Assembly: GCF_017591425.1 (NCBI RefSeq)
Contig: NW_024466599.1
Span: 27,318,001-27,382,000, forward strand
DNA length: 64,000 nucleotides
Reading direction: 5' to 3'
Origin: Ochotona curzoniae
Lineage: Eukaryota; Chordata; Mammalia; Lagomorpha; Ochotonidae
The notes under the pieces: model-generated
Database searches by the model: none
What the model saw: the letters and a program-made list of their open reading frames with translations, nothing else
Told to the model about the DNA's origin: nothing
Position numbers and translations under genes: made by a program
Shown: positions 1 to 11,200 of the stretch, piece by piece
Position numbering within the stretch: position 1 is the stretch's first letter
How the letters are laid out: each line of letters starts with the position of its first letter

Positions 1-158
1 ATAACCAGACTTTGGTGGGCCTTGATGCATAAGAATTGGGACCCATCAGTGCTAAAGGTCACATAGGCCGTGTAGCCTGCAAGCTCATACAACTTCTTAG
101 TAGCAATGGACCATGAACAAATGGTTGTGATTTTGATACTGAGGTTCTTCAGTTGCAT
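1..158 (-). other. Open frame running off the left edge, weakly WD-repeat-like
   Basis: From an ATG at 156-158 the minus strand is open for 52 codons to the window edge. It contains ICSWSIATKKLYELAG and AYVTFSTDGSQFL, reminiscent of a WD40 blade (W-x-x-A-T-K-K-L...F-S-x-D-G). A stop lies two codons upstream and the neighbouring frame also looks partly protein-like, so a decayed processed pseudogene is the likeliest reading. Not identified. Confidence 0.2.
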
Positions 159-587
159 ATCTCATCTTTCTCCAGCACATGTGGTGGCTGAAACCAATTT
201 TTCCACTGACCAATTTCATTTTAATGAAAAAAGTATTTAGAATTCATTGTTTTGGTTTGATAGAGATTGGTGACTATTTTGGATGTGTTGAAGTAGATTG
301 AAGAATACTTGAATCAGGGCTGGGGATCAGCACTAACTTAGGCTCAGTTTTGAGAGGAATCTGCATAAAGGGACTACAATTGTTTATGTTGAATTTCTTC
401 AATTTCCAAATATAACTGATTTTGATAATCAGACTATTTTACATTTATGAATTTTCTCTTGTTAAATTTTTTTTCCCCAAAGCCCATGCCCGCTTTTCAC
501 TCTGTATATTACTTTATATGCCTTTAGGAAGTGTTTATATAATTATAATCTATCCATATAAGGCTATTCTTAATGTAGTCTTCATAA
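159..587. other. Left intergenic, AT-rich, nothing recognised
   Basis: No repeat family, RNA gene or coding frame that I can support. An 81-codon plus-strand frame (422-667) runs into a SINE and has no family features. Confidence 0.5.
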
Positions 588-857
588 TTTTTTTATTTAC
601 TTATTTGAAAAGTAGGAAAGAGAGAGATCTTCCATCCGTTGGTATGTTCCCTGAATGCCTGCAGTAGCTAGGGCTAGCCAGACGTGCCAGAACTCCATCT
701 GTCCCCCACCTGGGTGGCAGACACTGGATCCTTCCTGGATATACATCAGCAAGAAACTGAGTTGAAAGCAGAGAGAGGACCTAGTCCCAGGTGCTCTGAT
801 GTGGTGTGTGCCAGCATCTGAAGTGGTGGTTTAGCCCACTGTACCACAACTCCCCAC
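588..857 (-). mobile_element. C-repeat SINE, old copy
   Basis: T-rich start, then GAGAGAGATCTTCCATCCG, ending at the tRNA-like 5' end; strongly diverged, B-box eroded. Confidence 0.7.
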
Positions 858-1216
858 ACCAGTTTCCATGTTTTTGAGACAATATTCTATTGTGTTGAAT
901 CATAACCTGTTAAAATGACCTGTTATCAAAGTTACTTAACATAGCTATATAGAAATAAAAGCACTATATCACAGACTATGAATTCAGGGATATTTTGGTA
1001 AACTTAGTGTTGCATGGCCATCATTGCATACAGATTTTTAGCATTCCATAATCTCAAAGGTATCTGTTTTTCACTTAATTCCTGTTCAAGCCCTCAGTTG
1101 CAGGTAACCAGTAATTACTGTATCTATATTACAGATTTGGCTTCTTTGTATATTTTACATAAATAACAAGAAAATATGATACTTGTATTTATCTGGGTTT
1201 ATTCTCATAGCATAGT

Positions 1217-1543
1217 TTTTTTTTTTTAAGATTTGTTTATTTTTTATTGAAAAGTCGAATTGACCGAGAAAAGGCGAGACAGAGAAAGATCTTCCATCCG
1301 ATGATTCACTCCCCAAGTGGCCACAATGGCTGGAGCTGAACTGATCCAAAGCCAGGAACTTCTTCTGGGTCTCCCATGTGGATACAGGGGCTCAGGGCTT
1401 TGGGCAGTCCTTGACTGCTTTCCAGGCCACAAGCAGGGAGCTGGATGGGAAGTAGAGCTGCTGGGATTAAAACCAGTGCCCATATGGGATCCTGGTACGT
1501 GCAAGGCAAGGACTTTAGCCACTAGACTACTGTTCCAGGCCCC
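1217..1543 (-). mobile_element. C-repeat SINE, near full length
   Basis: Poly(T) at 1219, GATCTTCCATCCGATGATTC, reverse core CCCATATGGGATCC at about 1480, ending ...CCAGGCCCC. Confidence 0.9.
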
Positions 1544-1680
1544 ATAGCATAGTTTTTGAAGTTCATTCATGGTATAGGATGCAATAGAAGCTCATTCCTT
1601 TAAAATTTCATTTTGATTTTACCTGAAAGGCAACGAGATGCACACACACATTTTTCATTTGTTCCTCAAATTATTTCTTA

Positions 1681-1755
1681 GTACCGGCACCCATATGGGA
1701 TCCTGGTGTGTTCAAGGCAAGGACCTTAACCATTATGCTATCATGCCAGGCCCTC
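1681..1755 (-). mobile_element. C-repeat SINE 5' fragment
   Basis: Only the tRNA-like 5' 75 bp remains (CACCCATATGGGATCC to CCAGGCCCT). Confidence 0.8.
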
Positions 1756-1836
1756 AATTTGGATTTGTAATGTGAGTGGCATTGTCTGTTGAGCCATCAT
1801 CTGTTGCTTTCCAGGATGCAGATCAGAAGTGGTGTA

Positions 1837-2175
1837 TGGCCCGACATTGTGGCCTAGCGGCTAAAGTCCTCTCCTTGAACGTGTCGGAATCCCATAATGG
1901 CACCAGTTGTAATCCTGACAGCTCCACTTCCCATTCAGCTCTGTGCTTGTGGCCTGAGAAAACAGTCGAGGATGGCCCAAACCTTGGGACTCTGCACCCG
2001 CATGGGAGACCCGGAAGAAGTTCCTGGCTTCTGGCTTTGGATTGGCACAGCACCGGCTGTTCAAGCCACTTGGAGAGTGAATTATCGACTGGAAGATATT
2101 CCTCTTTGTCTCTCCTCCTTTCTGTATATCCGACTTTATGATAAAAATTAAATAAATCTAAATAAATAAATAATT
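1837..2175 (+). mobile_element. C-repeat SINE, full length
   Basis: GGCCCGACATTGTGGCCTAG start, A- and B-box visible, AAATAAATAAATAA tail at 2150-2175. Confidence 0.9.
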
Positions 2176-2588
2176 AAAATAAGTGGTGTCGCCAGGACTC
2201 AAACAAGGAGTGCAGGCCTTCTGAGTGGTGACTTGGGTCACTGAGCAACAGGTCTACCTTGGCACATTCTTTTTTATTCCTGGACAGTAATTGTGAAGTT
2301 ACTACATCTTGTTTATTCATTCACCAGTTGGGAAGTACTTGGAGTGTGTGCAGACGGCAGCTGGCATAAGTACTGCATGCCTTAACATGTTTGTGGCAAG
2401 TCTGCAAGGGCGTGCTACATTCACTCCTCAAGGAGGAAGCACCTTCGAGTGCTTACCTGTGGGTGTAGCTTCATGTTAAATGTATACATTAAAAAGGTAA
2501 GTTTATGAGACTGTCAAGTTTTTTGCTTAACAGGACGCCTCCTGCTCACATTTCATTGACATCATCAGTGTTTCAGTTCTCCTGCTTT
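2176..2588. other. Intergenic, nothing recognised
   Basis: Unique-looking sequence between two SINEs; no open frame or motif that stands out. Confidence 0.5.
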
Positions 2589-2909
2589 CTTTTTTTTTAA
2601 TGATTTATTCATTTTTATTGCAAGTCAGATATACAGAGAGGAGGAACAGAGAGGAAGATCTTTCACCCGATGGTTCATTCCTCAAGTGAGCACAATGTCC
2701 GGTGCTGCACAGATCCGAAACCAGGAGCCAGGAACCTCCTCCAGGTCTTCTATGCAGGTGCAGGGTCTCAAAGCCTTGGGCCGTCCTTGACTGCTTTCCC
2801 AGGCCACAAGTAGGGAGCTGAATGAGAAGCGGGGCGTCCAGGATTAGAACTGGTGCCCATATGGGATCTCGGCGTGTGCAAGGCGAGGACTTTAGTCGCT
2901 AGGCCCTTT
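2589..2909 (-). mobile_element. C-repeat SINE
   Basis: Poly(T) near 2590, CAGAGAGGAAGATCTTTCACC, reverse core at about 2858. Confidence 0.9.
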
Positions 2910-2988
2910 ATTTTTTATTATTATTTTGTTTCTCTAGGCCCTTTAAACACTGATCTGCAGTGTTTGATAGTTAAGGGAGTGAGTTTTC

Positions 2989-3321
2989 TTTTTTTTTTAG
3001 AGATTTATTTTTATTATTTTTTCATTGGAAAGGTGGATATACAGAGAGGAGAGACAGAGAGGAAGATCTTCCGTCCGATGATTCACTCCCCAAGTGAGCG
3101 CAACGGGCCGATACTATGCCGATCCGAAGCCAGGAGCCTCTTCTGGGTCTCCCACGCGGGTGCAGGTTCCCAAAGCTTTGGGCCGTCCTCGACTGCTTTC
3201 CCAGGCCACGGGCAGGGAGCTGGAAGGGAAGCGGGGCTGCCGGGATTAGAACCGGCGCCCATATGGGATCCCGGGCGTGCAAGGCAAGGACCTTTAACCA
3301 CTTGCGCCACCGCGCCGGGCC
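2989..3321 (-). mobile_element. C-repeat SINE, young subfamily
   Basis: Ends CACTTGCGCCACCGCGCCGGGCCC, the low-divergence type also seen at 9600, 25797 and 62318. The GC-rich body retains CpGs, pointing to a recent insertion. Confidence 0.95.
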
Positions 3322-4842
3322 CGGGAGTGAGTTTTGTAATGCCACCTCTCAGAAGCTGGCTTTTTCCTGCCAACCCTTCACAATGGTTTTTGTTGCCCTA
3401 AGTTGTTAAGTGATGAAAAAATCCTGTTCATAAATTCTGTCCGTCCTTTGTCATAACATCTCATAGGGGGCACAAATTCTGGGTTAGTTACTCATTAGGC
3501 GGGCTAGCCCTAGCCAGGAGTGGAGCTGGCTGGCCTAAACAGGGGAAAGACGAGCCAACAGGTCAAGCTGTGAGAAGAGGCGCCTATTTGAGCTGCTTTT
3601 ACTTTTAGAAAACATTGATTGCACTTGCTGCTAGCTGAGACACAGGGAATGAGTGATCCTCCTCAAGAACTCTTTTTCTACGCTTGGTAAGAGATGAAAA
3701 CATCAAAGATTTTTAAAGCACCTTTTGGGCTACTGACTGGCTACGTATCTTAATTCTTTGACATATTGCAATACAGAAACGGTTAGAAGGTCTTGATGTA
3801 CCACAGTTAACTCTTCCTTCTCACATTGCATCTTCTTCCATGGACAGGACCAAAAAGAGGACAGACCGAAACGATCGCTGTGGAAACGAATCCCATGAGC
3901 TGTTTCTGCCTTGCTGCCATCTGGGGCACGCTGTGCTCAGCTCTCAGATGCGGACAGACACAGATTCACCAAGATCTCCCTCACTAACCTGGTGTTTATT
4001 AACTGCCTAAAATGCCCTAAGCAAACATTCCCCTTGCATGTGGGTGAAATTTAGTTCTGGGAATTCGCTCTAATTCCCACATGACTGAGGAGAACAAGGC
4101 AACTCTGGCATCGACTTGTTCAGGCGTAATAACGGCGTGTGCACACCACTTGCTCTTTGGGAAGCCACTCTCTGGGAAGCCATGAGTGTCACCTTGTGGC
4201 TGCCTTTGCGTGTGAAGCCCTGCTCCCCTCTTCCAGGCCCAGCAGCCGGGAACACACTCCGAGTCCCCATGCAGCCAGCTGGGCTGCTACCAGCAATGAC
4301 AGCCTTGATGCTAATGCCTGGCCTGTGGTGTAGTCATTGTACACAGCATTTCCACAGGATCGTACGAAAGCCTCTTAGGAACATGTTCAAACATTGTCTA
4401 GAAAGGAGCAAACACTCACCGTAGGCCCACAGAACTGCAGGCTGTACTCAAACATATACTCTTTGGGTTAAACTGCTCAGATAAAACAACTGTAGATAAA
4501 GATGAGAGTTTGTGACCAGCCAGGCAGATTGGGGTCATCAGACATGGAACTCCTGGAGGAAGCAGACAGCTAGGTGATGCTTTGTCTACCTTTGACCAGC
4601 CTCTAGCTGAGCGTTGAGCTATTCTCACTCCCGGAAGCCTCTGCAGTTAGATAAAGTATAGCTCCATCACAAGTGTTGTACCAAGTGTTTTATTAGGTGT
4701 TCTTGAACTAGGTTTCAGTAAAGGTAAAACAGATATTTGAAGAAACAATATATGAAGTGCTCCACAAAATTACATTAAAGGCTGACCATTTTCCTGGGGC
4801 TTAGAAATCCATGTTCATCTAAAATGATACACTGAAATCTGA
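3322..4842. other. Intergenic, no gene or repeat recognised
   Basis: About 1.5 kb. Short frames on both strands around 4070-4424 lack family features and overlap one another, so I treat them as chance. Confidence 0.45.
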
Positions 4843-5155
4843 TATTTAAAAAGATTCACTTATCTGAAAGGTAGTTATAGAAAGAGGAGAGGCAGAGAGA
4901 GAGAGAGACAGACAGAATCTTCTACCCACTGGGTCAAATGGCACGACCTGGGCTGAGCCAAGGCCAGGAGCATGGTCTGAGTCTCCCAACTGGGTGCAGG
5001 GACCAAAGCACTTGGGCCACTGTCTCCTACTTCCCCCGGGCACGTTAGCAGAGAGCTGGATGGGAAATGGATGAGCTAAGACTCAAACCTGCACTCATAT
5101 GGGATGCTGCTATTGCAGGCAGTGGTTTAACCTGCCATGCCACAATGTCAGCCCC
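4843..5155 (-). mobile_element. C-repeat SINE, old copy
   Basis: GAGAGAGAGAGACAGACAG stretch, then reversed CAGGCAGTGGTTTAACCTGCC 5' end of the older GGTTAAGCC-type subfamily. Confidence 0.85.
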
Positions 5156-5463
5156 TGAAATCTGGTCTTTAATCACAGGCACGTAAATCTTATTTTACAA
5201 TTTTAACAATGAACTTATCAAGAAGCGTAATTTTGGGTGCAGGGATTTTCTTAGTGTCAAGTCAGGGCTTTCTGATCTTGTCTACATGTTGGCACATCTG
5301 TAACGTGGTAGCGTCTGTGCATGTCTAAGTGACTGGGAGTGATCACTCAAGAACCGAGCTCCCTGAGGGGAGCAATTCTCAGTGCTTGGGATAGAAAGGG
5401 GTTTGTTATCTCCTTCCCATGGTATGCTCCGCTAGAATCTTGAGTGGAGAGCTGCAAGTTGAG

Positions 5464-5738
5464 GGGCCGGTGCTGTAGTGTAGTGGGTTCAACTACCACC
5501 CGATGCATCCCATGTGGGCACTGGTTAGAGTCCTAGCTGTTCCACTTCCAATCCAGCTCCCCACTAATGGCCTGGGAAAGCAGCAGAATACGGTTTACGT
5601 GCTTGGGCCCCTGAACCCAAATGGGAGACCTGGAAAGATCTCCAGGCTCAGGCTTGGCATGGACATTTGGAGAATGAACTAGCAGATGGATGATCTCTCT
5701 GTGTCATTTTTCCAAGTAAATGAATAAAATCTTAACAA
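5464..5738 (+). mobile_element. C-repeat SINE, rabbit-like older subfamily
   Basis: Begins GGGGCCGGTGCTGTAGTGTAG, tail AATGAATAAAATCTTAACA; sits head-to-tail with the next copy. Confidence 0.85.
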
Positions 5739-5746
5739 CAAAACCT

Positions 5747-6072
5747 GGACCGGTGCTGTGTCATAGTAGGTTAAGCCTCCATCTACAGCGGTGGCATCCC
5801 ATAAGGGTGCTGGCTGAATCCCCGGCTGCTCTACTTCTGATCCAGCTCCCCGGTGATGTGCCTGGGAAAGCAGCAAAGGATGGACCAAGTCTTTGGTCCC
5901 TCTTCCCTTGTGGGAGACTTGGAAGAAGCTCCTGGCTCCTGGCTTTGAACTGTCCCTGCTCCAGCCATTGTGACCATTTGGGGAGTGAACCAACAGATCT
6001 CTGTCTCTCCTTCCATCTGTAAAGCTGCCTTTCCAATAAAAATAAATAAGCCTTTAAAAGAAAGAAAGAAAA
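5747..6072 (+). mobile_element. C-repeat SINE, rabbit-like older subfamily
   Basis: GGACCGGTGCTGTGTCATAG start, AATAAAAATAAATAAGCCT tail followed by an (AAAG)n run. Confidence 0.85.
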
Positions 6073-6325
6073 CCCTCCAGGTTGCAGGTCATCTGGGCTG
6101 ATAGCTCCTGCTACAGCATGAGTGGCTATAGCACGGAAACTGGAAAGTGGTTTAAGAAGCTTTTTGAGAGCTAAGGCAGTTTTCTTCATTTCTCCTAAGG
6201 GTGCCAACTCATGCCATGCTGTAATGGGAGCCTTGCTTTAGTAGCAAGGCAGAATTGCATTCTGGGGGCGTTGTGTCTATGCGCATGTTTCATGTGCAGG
6301 GATGCCTTTAAAAAATACTGCTTAG

Positions 6326-6638
6326 GGGGTCCAGTGTGGTAGCTTAGCAGCTAAAGTCCTCGCCTTGCATGCTGGGATCGTATGTGGGTGCCAGTTCATA
6401 TCCCAGTAGCCCTGCTTCCCATCAGGCTCCTTGACTGTGGCCTGGGAAGCCTTGGGACCCTGCATCCACGTGGGAGACCCAGAAGAGGCTCCTGGTTCCT
6501 AGCTTAGGATCGGCTCAGCTCCGGCCCTTGCGGTCACTTGGGCAGTCAATCAGTGGATGTAAGATATTCCTCTCTGTCTTTCCTCTTTTTGTATCTATCT
6601 TTCCAATAAAAATAAATAAAAATTTTAAAACAAAAAAA
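6326..6638 (+). mobile_element. C-repeat SINE
   Basis: GGGGTCCAGTGTGGTAGC start; short internal deletion between the two CTGGGAA segments; A-rich tail with AAAACAAAAAAAAC. Confidence 0.85.
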
Positions 6639-6840
6639 ACAAAAAAATACTGCTCAGATACTAAGTTGCTCTGATGCATGGAGCCGTGCGCACACTTGAT
6701 AATGATTATTTTGAACCACTTGGGAGATTTCCCCAAAATTTAACTGAATACCTTGAAATGTTCACACCCTTTATGGCGGTGGTCTTGTCACACGGTTTGA
6801 ATTCTTCCTGCAGTATTAACCCTGTGGTAACTGTCCTCAG

Positions 6841-6903
6841 GTCCGAAGAAACAGCATTCGGCCCTTTCTGGCCACACTGATGAACGTGCAGGAAAATGTG
6901 AAG
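6841..6903 (+). other. Exon-like 63-nt segment, plus strand
   Basis: GTCCTCAG acceptor before 6841 and AAG|GTATTT donor after 6903 bracket 21 open codons reading VRRNSIRPFLATLMNVQENVK (shown minus none; 21 codons, final K at 6901-6903). It lies outside recognised repeats, downstream of DHX57 on the opposite strand. I do not recognise the peptide and found no partner exon, so it may be chance. Confidence 0.2.
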
Positions 6904-7169
6904 GTATTTATATACATATTTTTCAAACTGCTAGTGCTCTATCAGTGTCAGTGGCAACTGGAAATGAGCGATCTCAGGAGAGGCGGTTTGTCTGGTGGTT
7001 TCTACCGCTGTCTACACTCCCACGGCAGCCTCGTCCGCCAGGCCTACCTGCCCTGAGAAGCCCGGTACAGGTCTCCTTTGGATAATGGGAAGCACAGTCC
7101 TCAGATCTGGGGGGCTTGGCAGAGTAAGGATTCCTAATTAGAGAACGAAGACACCTAGGTTGTTGTGTT

Positions 7170-7488
7170 TATTTTTTTTTCTTAAATATTCATTTACTTA
7201 TTACGTAGAGTTATATATAAAGAAGACAGAGAGCTAGTTATCTTCCATCTGTTGGTTCACTTCCCAACTGGCAAAGGTCAGGGGTGGGCCGGGCTAAAGC
7301 CAGGAGCTTCACCCAAGTCTTCCATGTGGTGCAGGGGTCAAGGCCTTGGACCATCCTCTGTTGCTTTCCCCAGACCGTTACCAGGAAGTTGGATCAAAAG
7401 TGGAGCAGCTGGGACTTGAGCTAGAACCCACATGGAATGCCAGGGCTACAGGTGGTGGCTTAACCTACTTTGCCACAAAGTTGGCGCC
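7170..7488 (-). mobile_element. C-repeat SINE, old copy
   Basis: TTTACTTATTACG tail side, reverse 5' end GGTGGTGGCTTAACCTAC; lies between the exon-like segment and the DHX57 3' UTR. Confidence 0.8.
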
Positions 7489-8110
7489 TCCTCTGCTTTT
7501 AACAGAAGGTTATGGATAAGGCCAGACTCTATTTTAATATGGAAATGATTCATTAAAAACTGTTTTTCTAAAAAATAAAGCAAAAAACCAAACACAACTA
7601 TTTTTCTAAGCTGATCTTCATGAGTAAAGATAACCCCAGTCAAGTGTGCTTCAGTGGCCAGTAGCCTAAAATGAAATTTTAATTCTTCTTGCTCACATGA
7701 TTTTTTAAAAAATCTTCTGTTCAGATCTCTCAGTTGTAATTTGTTACATAAAAAACAAATAAGTATTTCTCTTCATGCCCAATAAAAAATAGGAGAAAAG
7801 ATGATATAGATTAGAACAGGATTGTATTAAACATTCCTTTTTGGGCTATCAGGTGAATTTCATTCACTCTGGAACAGTCACGAGGAAAGCAGAAAGGCAG
7901 GCTGGGTTTTAGGCTCCCTGACCATGGACATTCCAAATTGTGCCGGGAGAGCCCACGCCTTGGTCAGACGGCGCCTGGGAACGTGCCGGGGTGGCTGGTG
8001 CCTTGGGGGACGCTGCACTGTGCGCTGGGCCCCAGCACGGGCCTGCAGCTGGAGGTGGAGGTGCTGCTGTGACTTGCGGGAGAGGGATAAGCCATGTCCC
8101 GGGACTGCTC
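7489..8110 (-). other. DHX57: Downstream flank / probable DHX57 3' UTR
   Basis: SINE-free sequence directly after the stop codon with two minus-strand ATTAAA signals. A GC-rich stretch (7940-8060) lies just past the stop; frames there on either strand have no family features. The UTR end is not determined. Confidence 0.45.
7678..7683 (-). terminator. Candidate poly(A) signal ATTAAA for DHX57
   Basis: ATTAAA on the minus strand about 430 nt past the DHX57 stop, in non-SINE sequence. A second ATTAAA sits at 7533-7538. No AATAAA is seen on the minus strand between 7500 and the stop. The choice between them cannot be made from sequence alone. Confidence 0.3.
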
Positions 8111-8254
8111 TCACTGGGTGGTGACCAGCTTCACAATCGTGTTGATGATGCGCGAACCTCGGGGACACGAGCACAGGTCTATGCTGGGGTTTTTAATCTT
8201 ATCCTGGAGGAGCTGGTCAAGTTCACCACGAAGTTCTTTTACTAATTCAGCCAC
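8111..8254 (-). CDS. DHX57: DHX57 exon 24, residues 1339-1385 and stop
   Basis: Acceptor CGTTGTAG|GTGGCT. It encodes [35 protein letters not shown] and [12 protein letters not shown], then TGA (8111-8113). The C-terminus matches the family end, so the stop is the genuine one. The 3' UTR continues to lower coordinates. Confidence 0.96.
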   Translation of the reverse strand: MAELVKELRGELDQLLQDKIKNPSIDLCSCPRGSRIINTIVKLVTTQ

Positions 8255-11200
8255 CTACAACGAAAGGTGCCACATTAGCAGTGCCTGTAGCAACAATCAG
8301 GGTCATCATAATTTAGATTTCTGTGCTAATTGCAACTCCATTAGGAGAAAAAGATGAAACCCAGTTTCGCAGCTCATATAGAGAAAAAAAAATCATGTTG
8401 GGAAGGATGGCTCTTCCTTAGTGCTTTCGGAGCTGGCTATCCTTAGCACCTGCCCTCGGGGAGAAGCAGGAGGCGGGCAGCTGCAGCACTGAAAACGAGG
8501 GGCAGCTGGCAAAGCCCACGATCTTCTCATGTGAGGGGCTGTGCACTCGGATGGCATGCTGCTTGTGCTGCCAGCGTTCTGGCACTGAGGTGCCTCCCCC
8601 ACATCTGCTTCACCCCTCCTCCACATTTGACACCCTGCTCCAACTCAGACCAGCGCATGCTCCGAGCCTGGCCTGCCTCGGTGTCCATGCTGTCCCTCTA
8701 GCCACAGGAACTGGCTTAGGAGAGGAGCAAGCGTCTTTCTTTGTCCTTGGGTGAGACTGCCCAGATGTCAAGCAAGTGCAAACATCTTGCTGCTACAAGG
8801 TTAGCCAGGTTTTTGTCATCACTGAACTGTGTGTGAAATGAAATGAACCTCGCCTCGTTTACCCGTGCTATACACTGTGGCAACTGCAAGTCATGTGTGG
8901 CTCACCAAATGACCACATGAAAGGTAGCCAGGGGCCTGGTGCCATGGCCTAGTGGCTAAAGTCCTCGCCTTGAACACCCCGGGATCCCATATGGGCACCG
9001 GTTCTAATCCCGGCAGCTCCACTTCCCATCCAGCTCCCTGCTTGTGGCCTGGGAAAGCAGTCGAGGACGGCCCAAAGCTTTGGGACTCTGCACCCCTGTG
9101 GGATACCCGGAAGAGGCTCCTGGATCCTGGCTTCGGATTGGCACAGCATCGGCCATTGCGCTCACTTGGGGGGTGAATCATCGGACGGAAGATCTTCCTC
9201 TCTGTCTCTCCTCCTGTCTGTATATCTGACTTTCCAATAATAAATAAGTAAATCTTAAAAAAAAATGAAGTTACTAGAGCAATTAAAATGACATGCGGCT
9301 CAAGCCACATTTCTATGAGACGGTGCTGCTCTGCAAGCATAAATACGCCAATCAATTTGCTTGAGGGTTTAAATTGGTACTTCTACTTTTTGCAACACAA
9401 CCATGATTTGGGGGGGTGGGAGTGGGGTCCCTTTCACAGGTGCTCAACACAAATGTTAACATGAATTTCTGTTTCTTACATATATACTTCCTGTACTATG
9501 TCTCACATGGGCTACAAAGAGACCTGACAATAAAAAAATTCAGACATATTAGGTTAAAATATAAGTGGCAGTGGTGAACCAGACTGATCTTTCTAAAAAT
9601 TTTTTTTAAAGATTTATTTTTATTATTTTATTTTATTTTATTTTTTATTTTTTTTATTGTGCTCACTCCCCAAGTGAGCACAACGGGTCGATACTATGCC
9701 GATCCGAAGCCAGGAGCCTCTTCCGGGTCTCCCACGCGGGTGCAGGTTCCCAGAGCTTTGGGCCGTCCTCGACTGCTTTCCCAGGCCACAGGCAGGGAGC
9801 TGGAAGGGAAGCGGGGCTGCTGGGATTAGAACCGGCGCCCATATGGGATCCCGGGCGTGCAAGGCGAGGATCTTTAACCACTTGCGCCACCGCGCCGGGC
9901 CCAAATTTTAATTTTTAAATTTATTTAATTTTTACATTTTTTACCAGGCTGATCTTTATTCACGCCTTTTTGTTCATTTGCATTATTTCTTTGGTGAGTG
10001 TATCTAATTTACAGAGCTGTAATGGAAGTCTAACCCCTCAGCCTCCCAGCTTCTGGTCCTAACGCTTTGCCAGCCGCAGTGTGCCAGCGGGCACTCTCTC
10101 CGGGCCTCTGCCCTGGCTTCCCTCTGGCCTCACTTTTCTCAGCGTCCTGCTGCAGACCTGCCACCCTTCAGGCCCATTAGCGCTTACCTGATGGGAAGCA
10201 GCTACGAAACGGATCCAGCCGTCATCCAAGGAGACCACGAACTCTCCCTTTTGCAGCCTCACGTTCACCTGGCCGCCTCCGAACAGGACCAGTGGGTACA
10301 CAGACACCATGCTGCAGTCTCGGATGAACACCCGGCTGGTTTTGATCTTCTCATGGTACAGCAGGTAAGGGCTGTCGAAGTGTCTGACCTGTGACACGAA
10401 GCCTCAGGTGAGGACTGGTGTGACTGCCAGCACCAGGGCAATCCCGCCAGTCTCCCATCAAAGGACTTCTTTTGTTTTCCAAGGATTTAGGCAGAGTTAG
10501 ACACAAAGAGTAGGACTGACAGAGATATTCCACTCACGGCTCCATTTCCCAAATGGTTCCAGCTGCTGCGGCTAGGTCAAGTGGAATCCAGGGGCCTACA
10601 ACTCCCTCAGAGCCTCCCCTGTGGGTGCAAGGGCCCAGGACGTGGCCCATCCTGCTGCTTTCTCAGGCACATGAGCAGGGAACTGGATTAGAGTGCACCA
10701 GCTGGGTCTCAAACTGGTGCCCATATGGGGTGCTGACAATACAGGCTGTGTAACAGCGTCTGTCCTAAAAGCAATTCTTGATGCTTGCCCCTTGCAGGTT
10801 TTCCCACTCAGGAAGCGACACTCCGGTTCTCCCACAGTGGCTTGGGCCCCCTTGGCAGTCATCCTTCTGGGCTCTTTCCCCTGAGTCCCAGCAGCTCTAT
10901 TGTCAGAATAGAGTGGGATGTCATATTCTCACCACGTCCACAGCTACTCCCTTCATACAAATTGCTATCCACTGCCATCAGCACCGCACTGGCTGCCCCC
11001 GTGCTCACCCTGCTCTTTCTGGATCCTCATGGCCTCCTGAGCACACAGCAGCCACCGTGATCTTTCAGAAACTTCACACAAATCATGCCTCAAAACTCTA
11101 CAATGGGACCCGGCGCAGTGGCCTAGTGGCTAAAGCCCTTGTCTTCAACATGCCAGGATCCCATATAGGTGCCAGTTCTAATCCTGGAAGCTGTGTTTCC

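Noticed and set aside
667..670. DEVH instead of DEAH in the helicase box seen as a damaged motif
   Set aside because: Positions here are residues: DHX57 orthologues have DEVH, so this is the normal family sequence.
2853..3401. Dozens of 60-180 codon frames reading like [21 protein letters not shown] or [16 protein letters not shown]
   Set aside because: All fall in C-repeat SINEs; the consensus is open in several frames on both strands, so these are repeat translations, not genes.
1..8110. GEMIN6, the expected left neighbour of DHX57
   Set aside because: No GEMIN6-like peptide was found in the left flank; it probably lies beyond the window.
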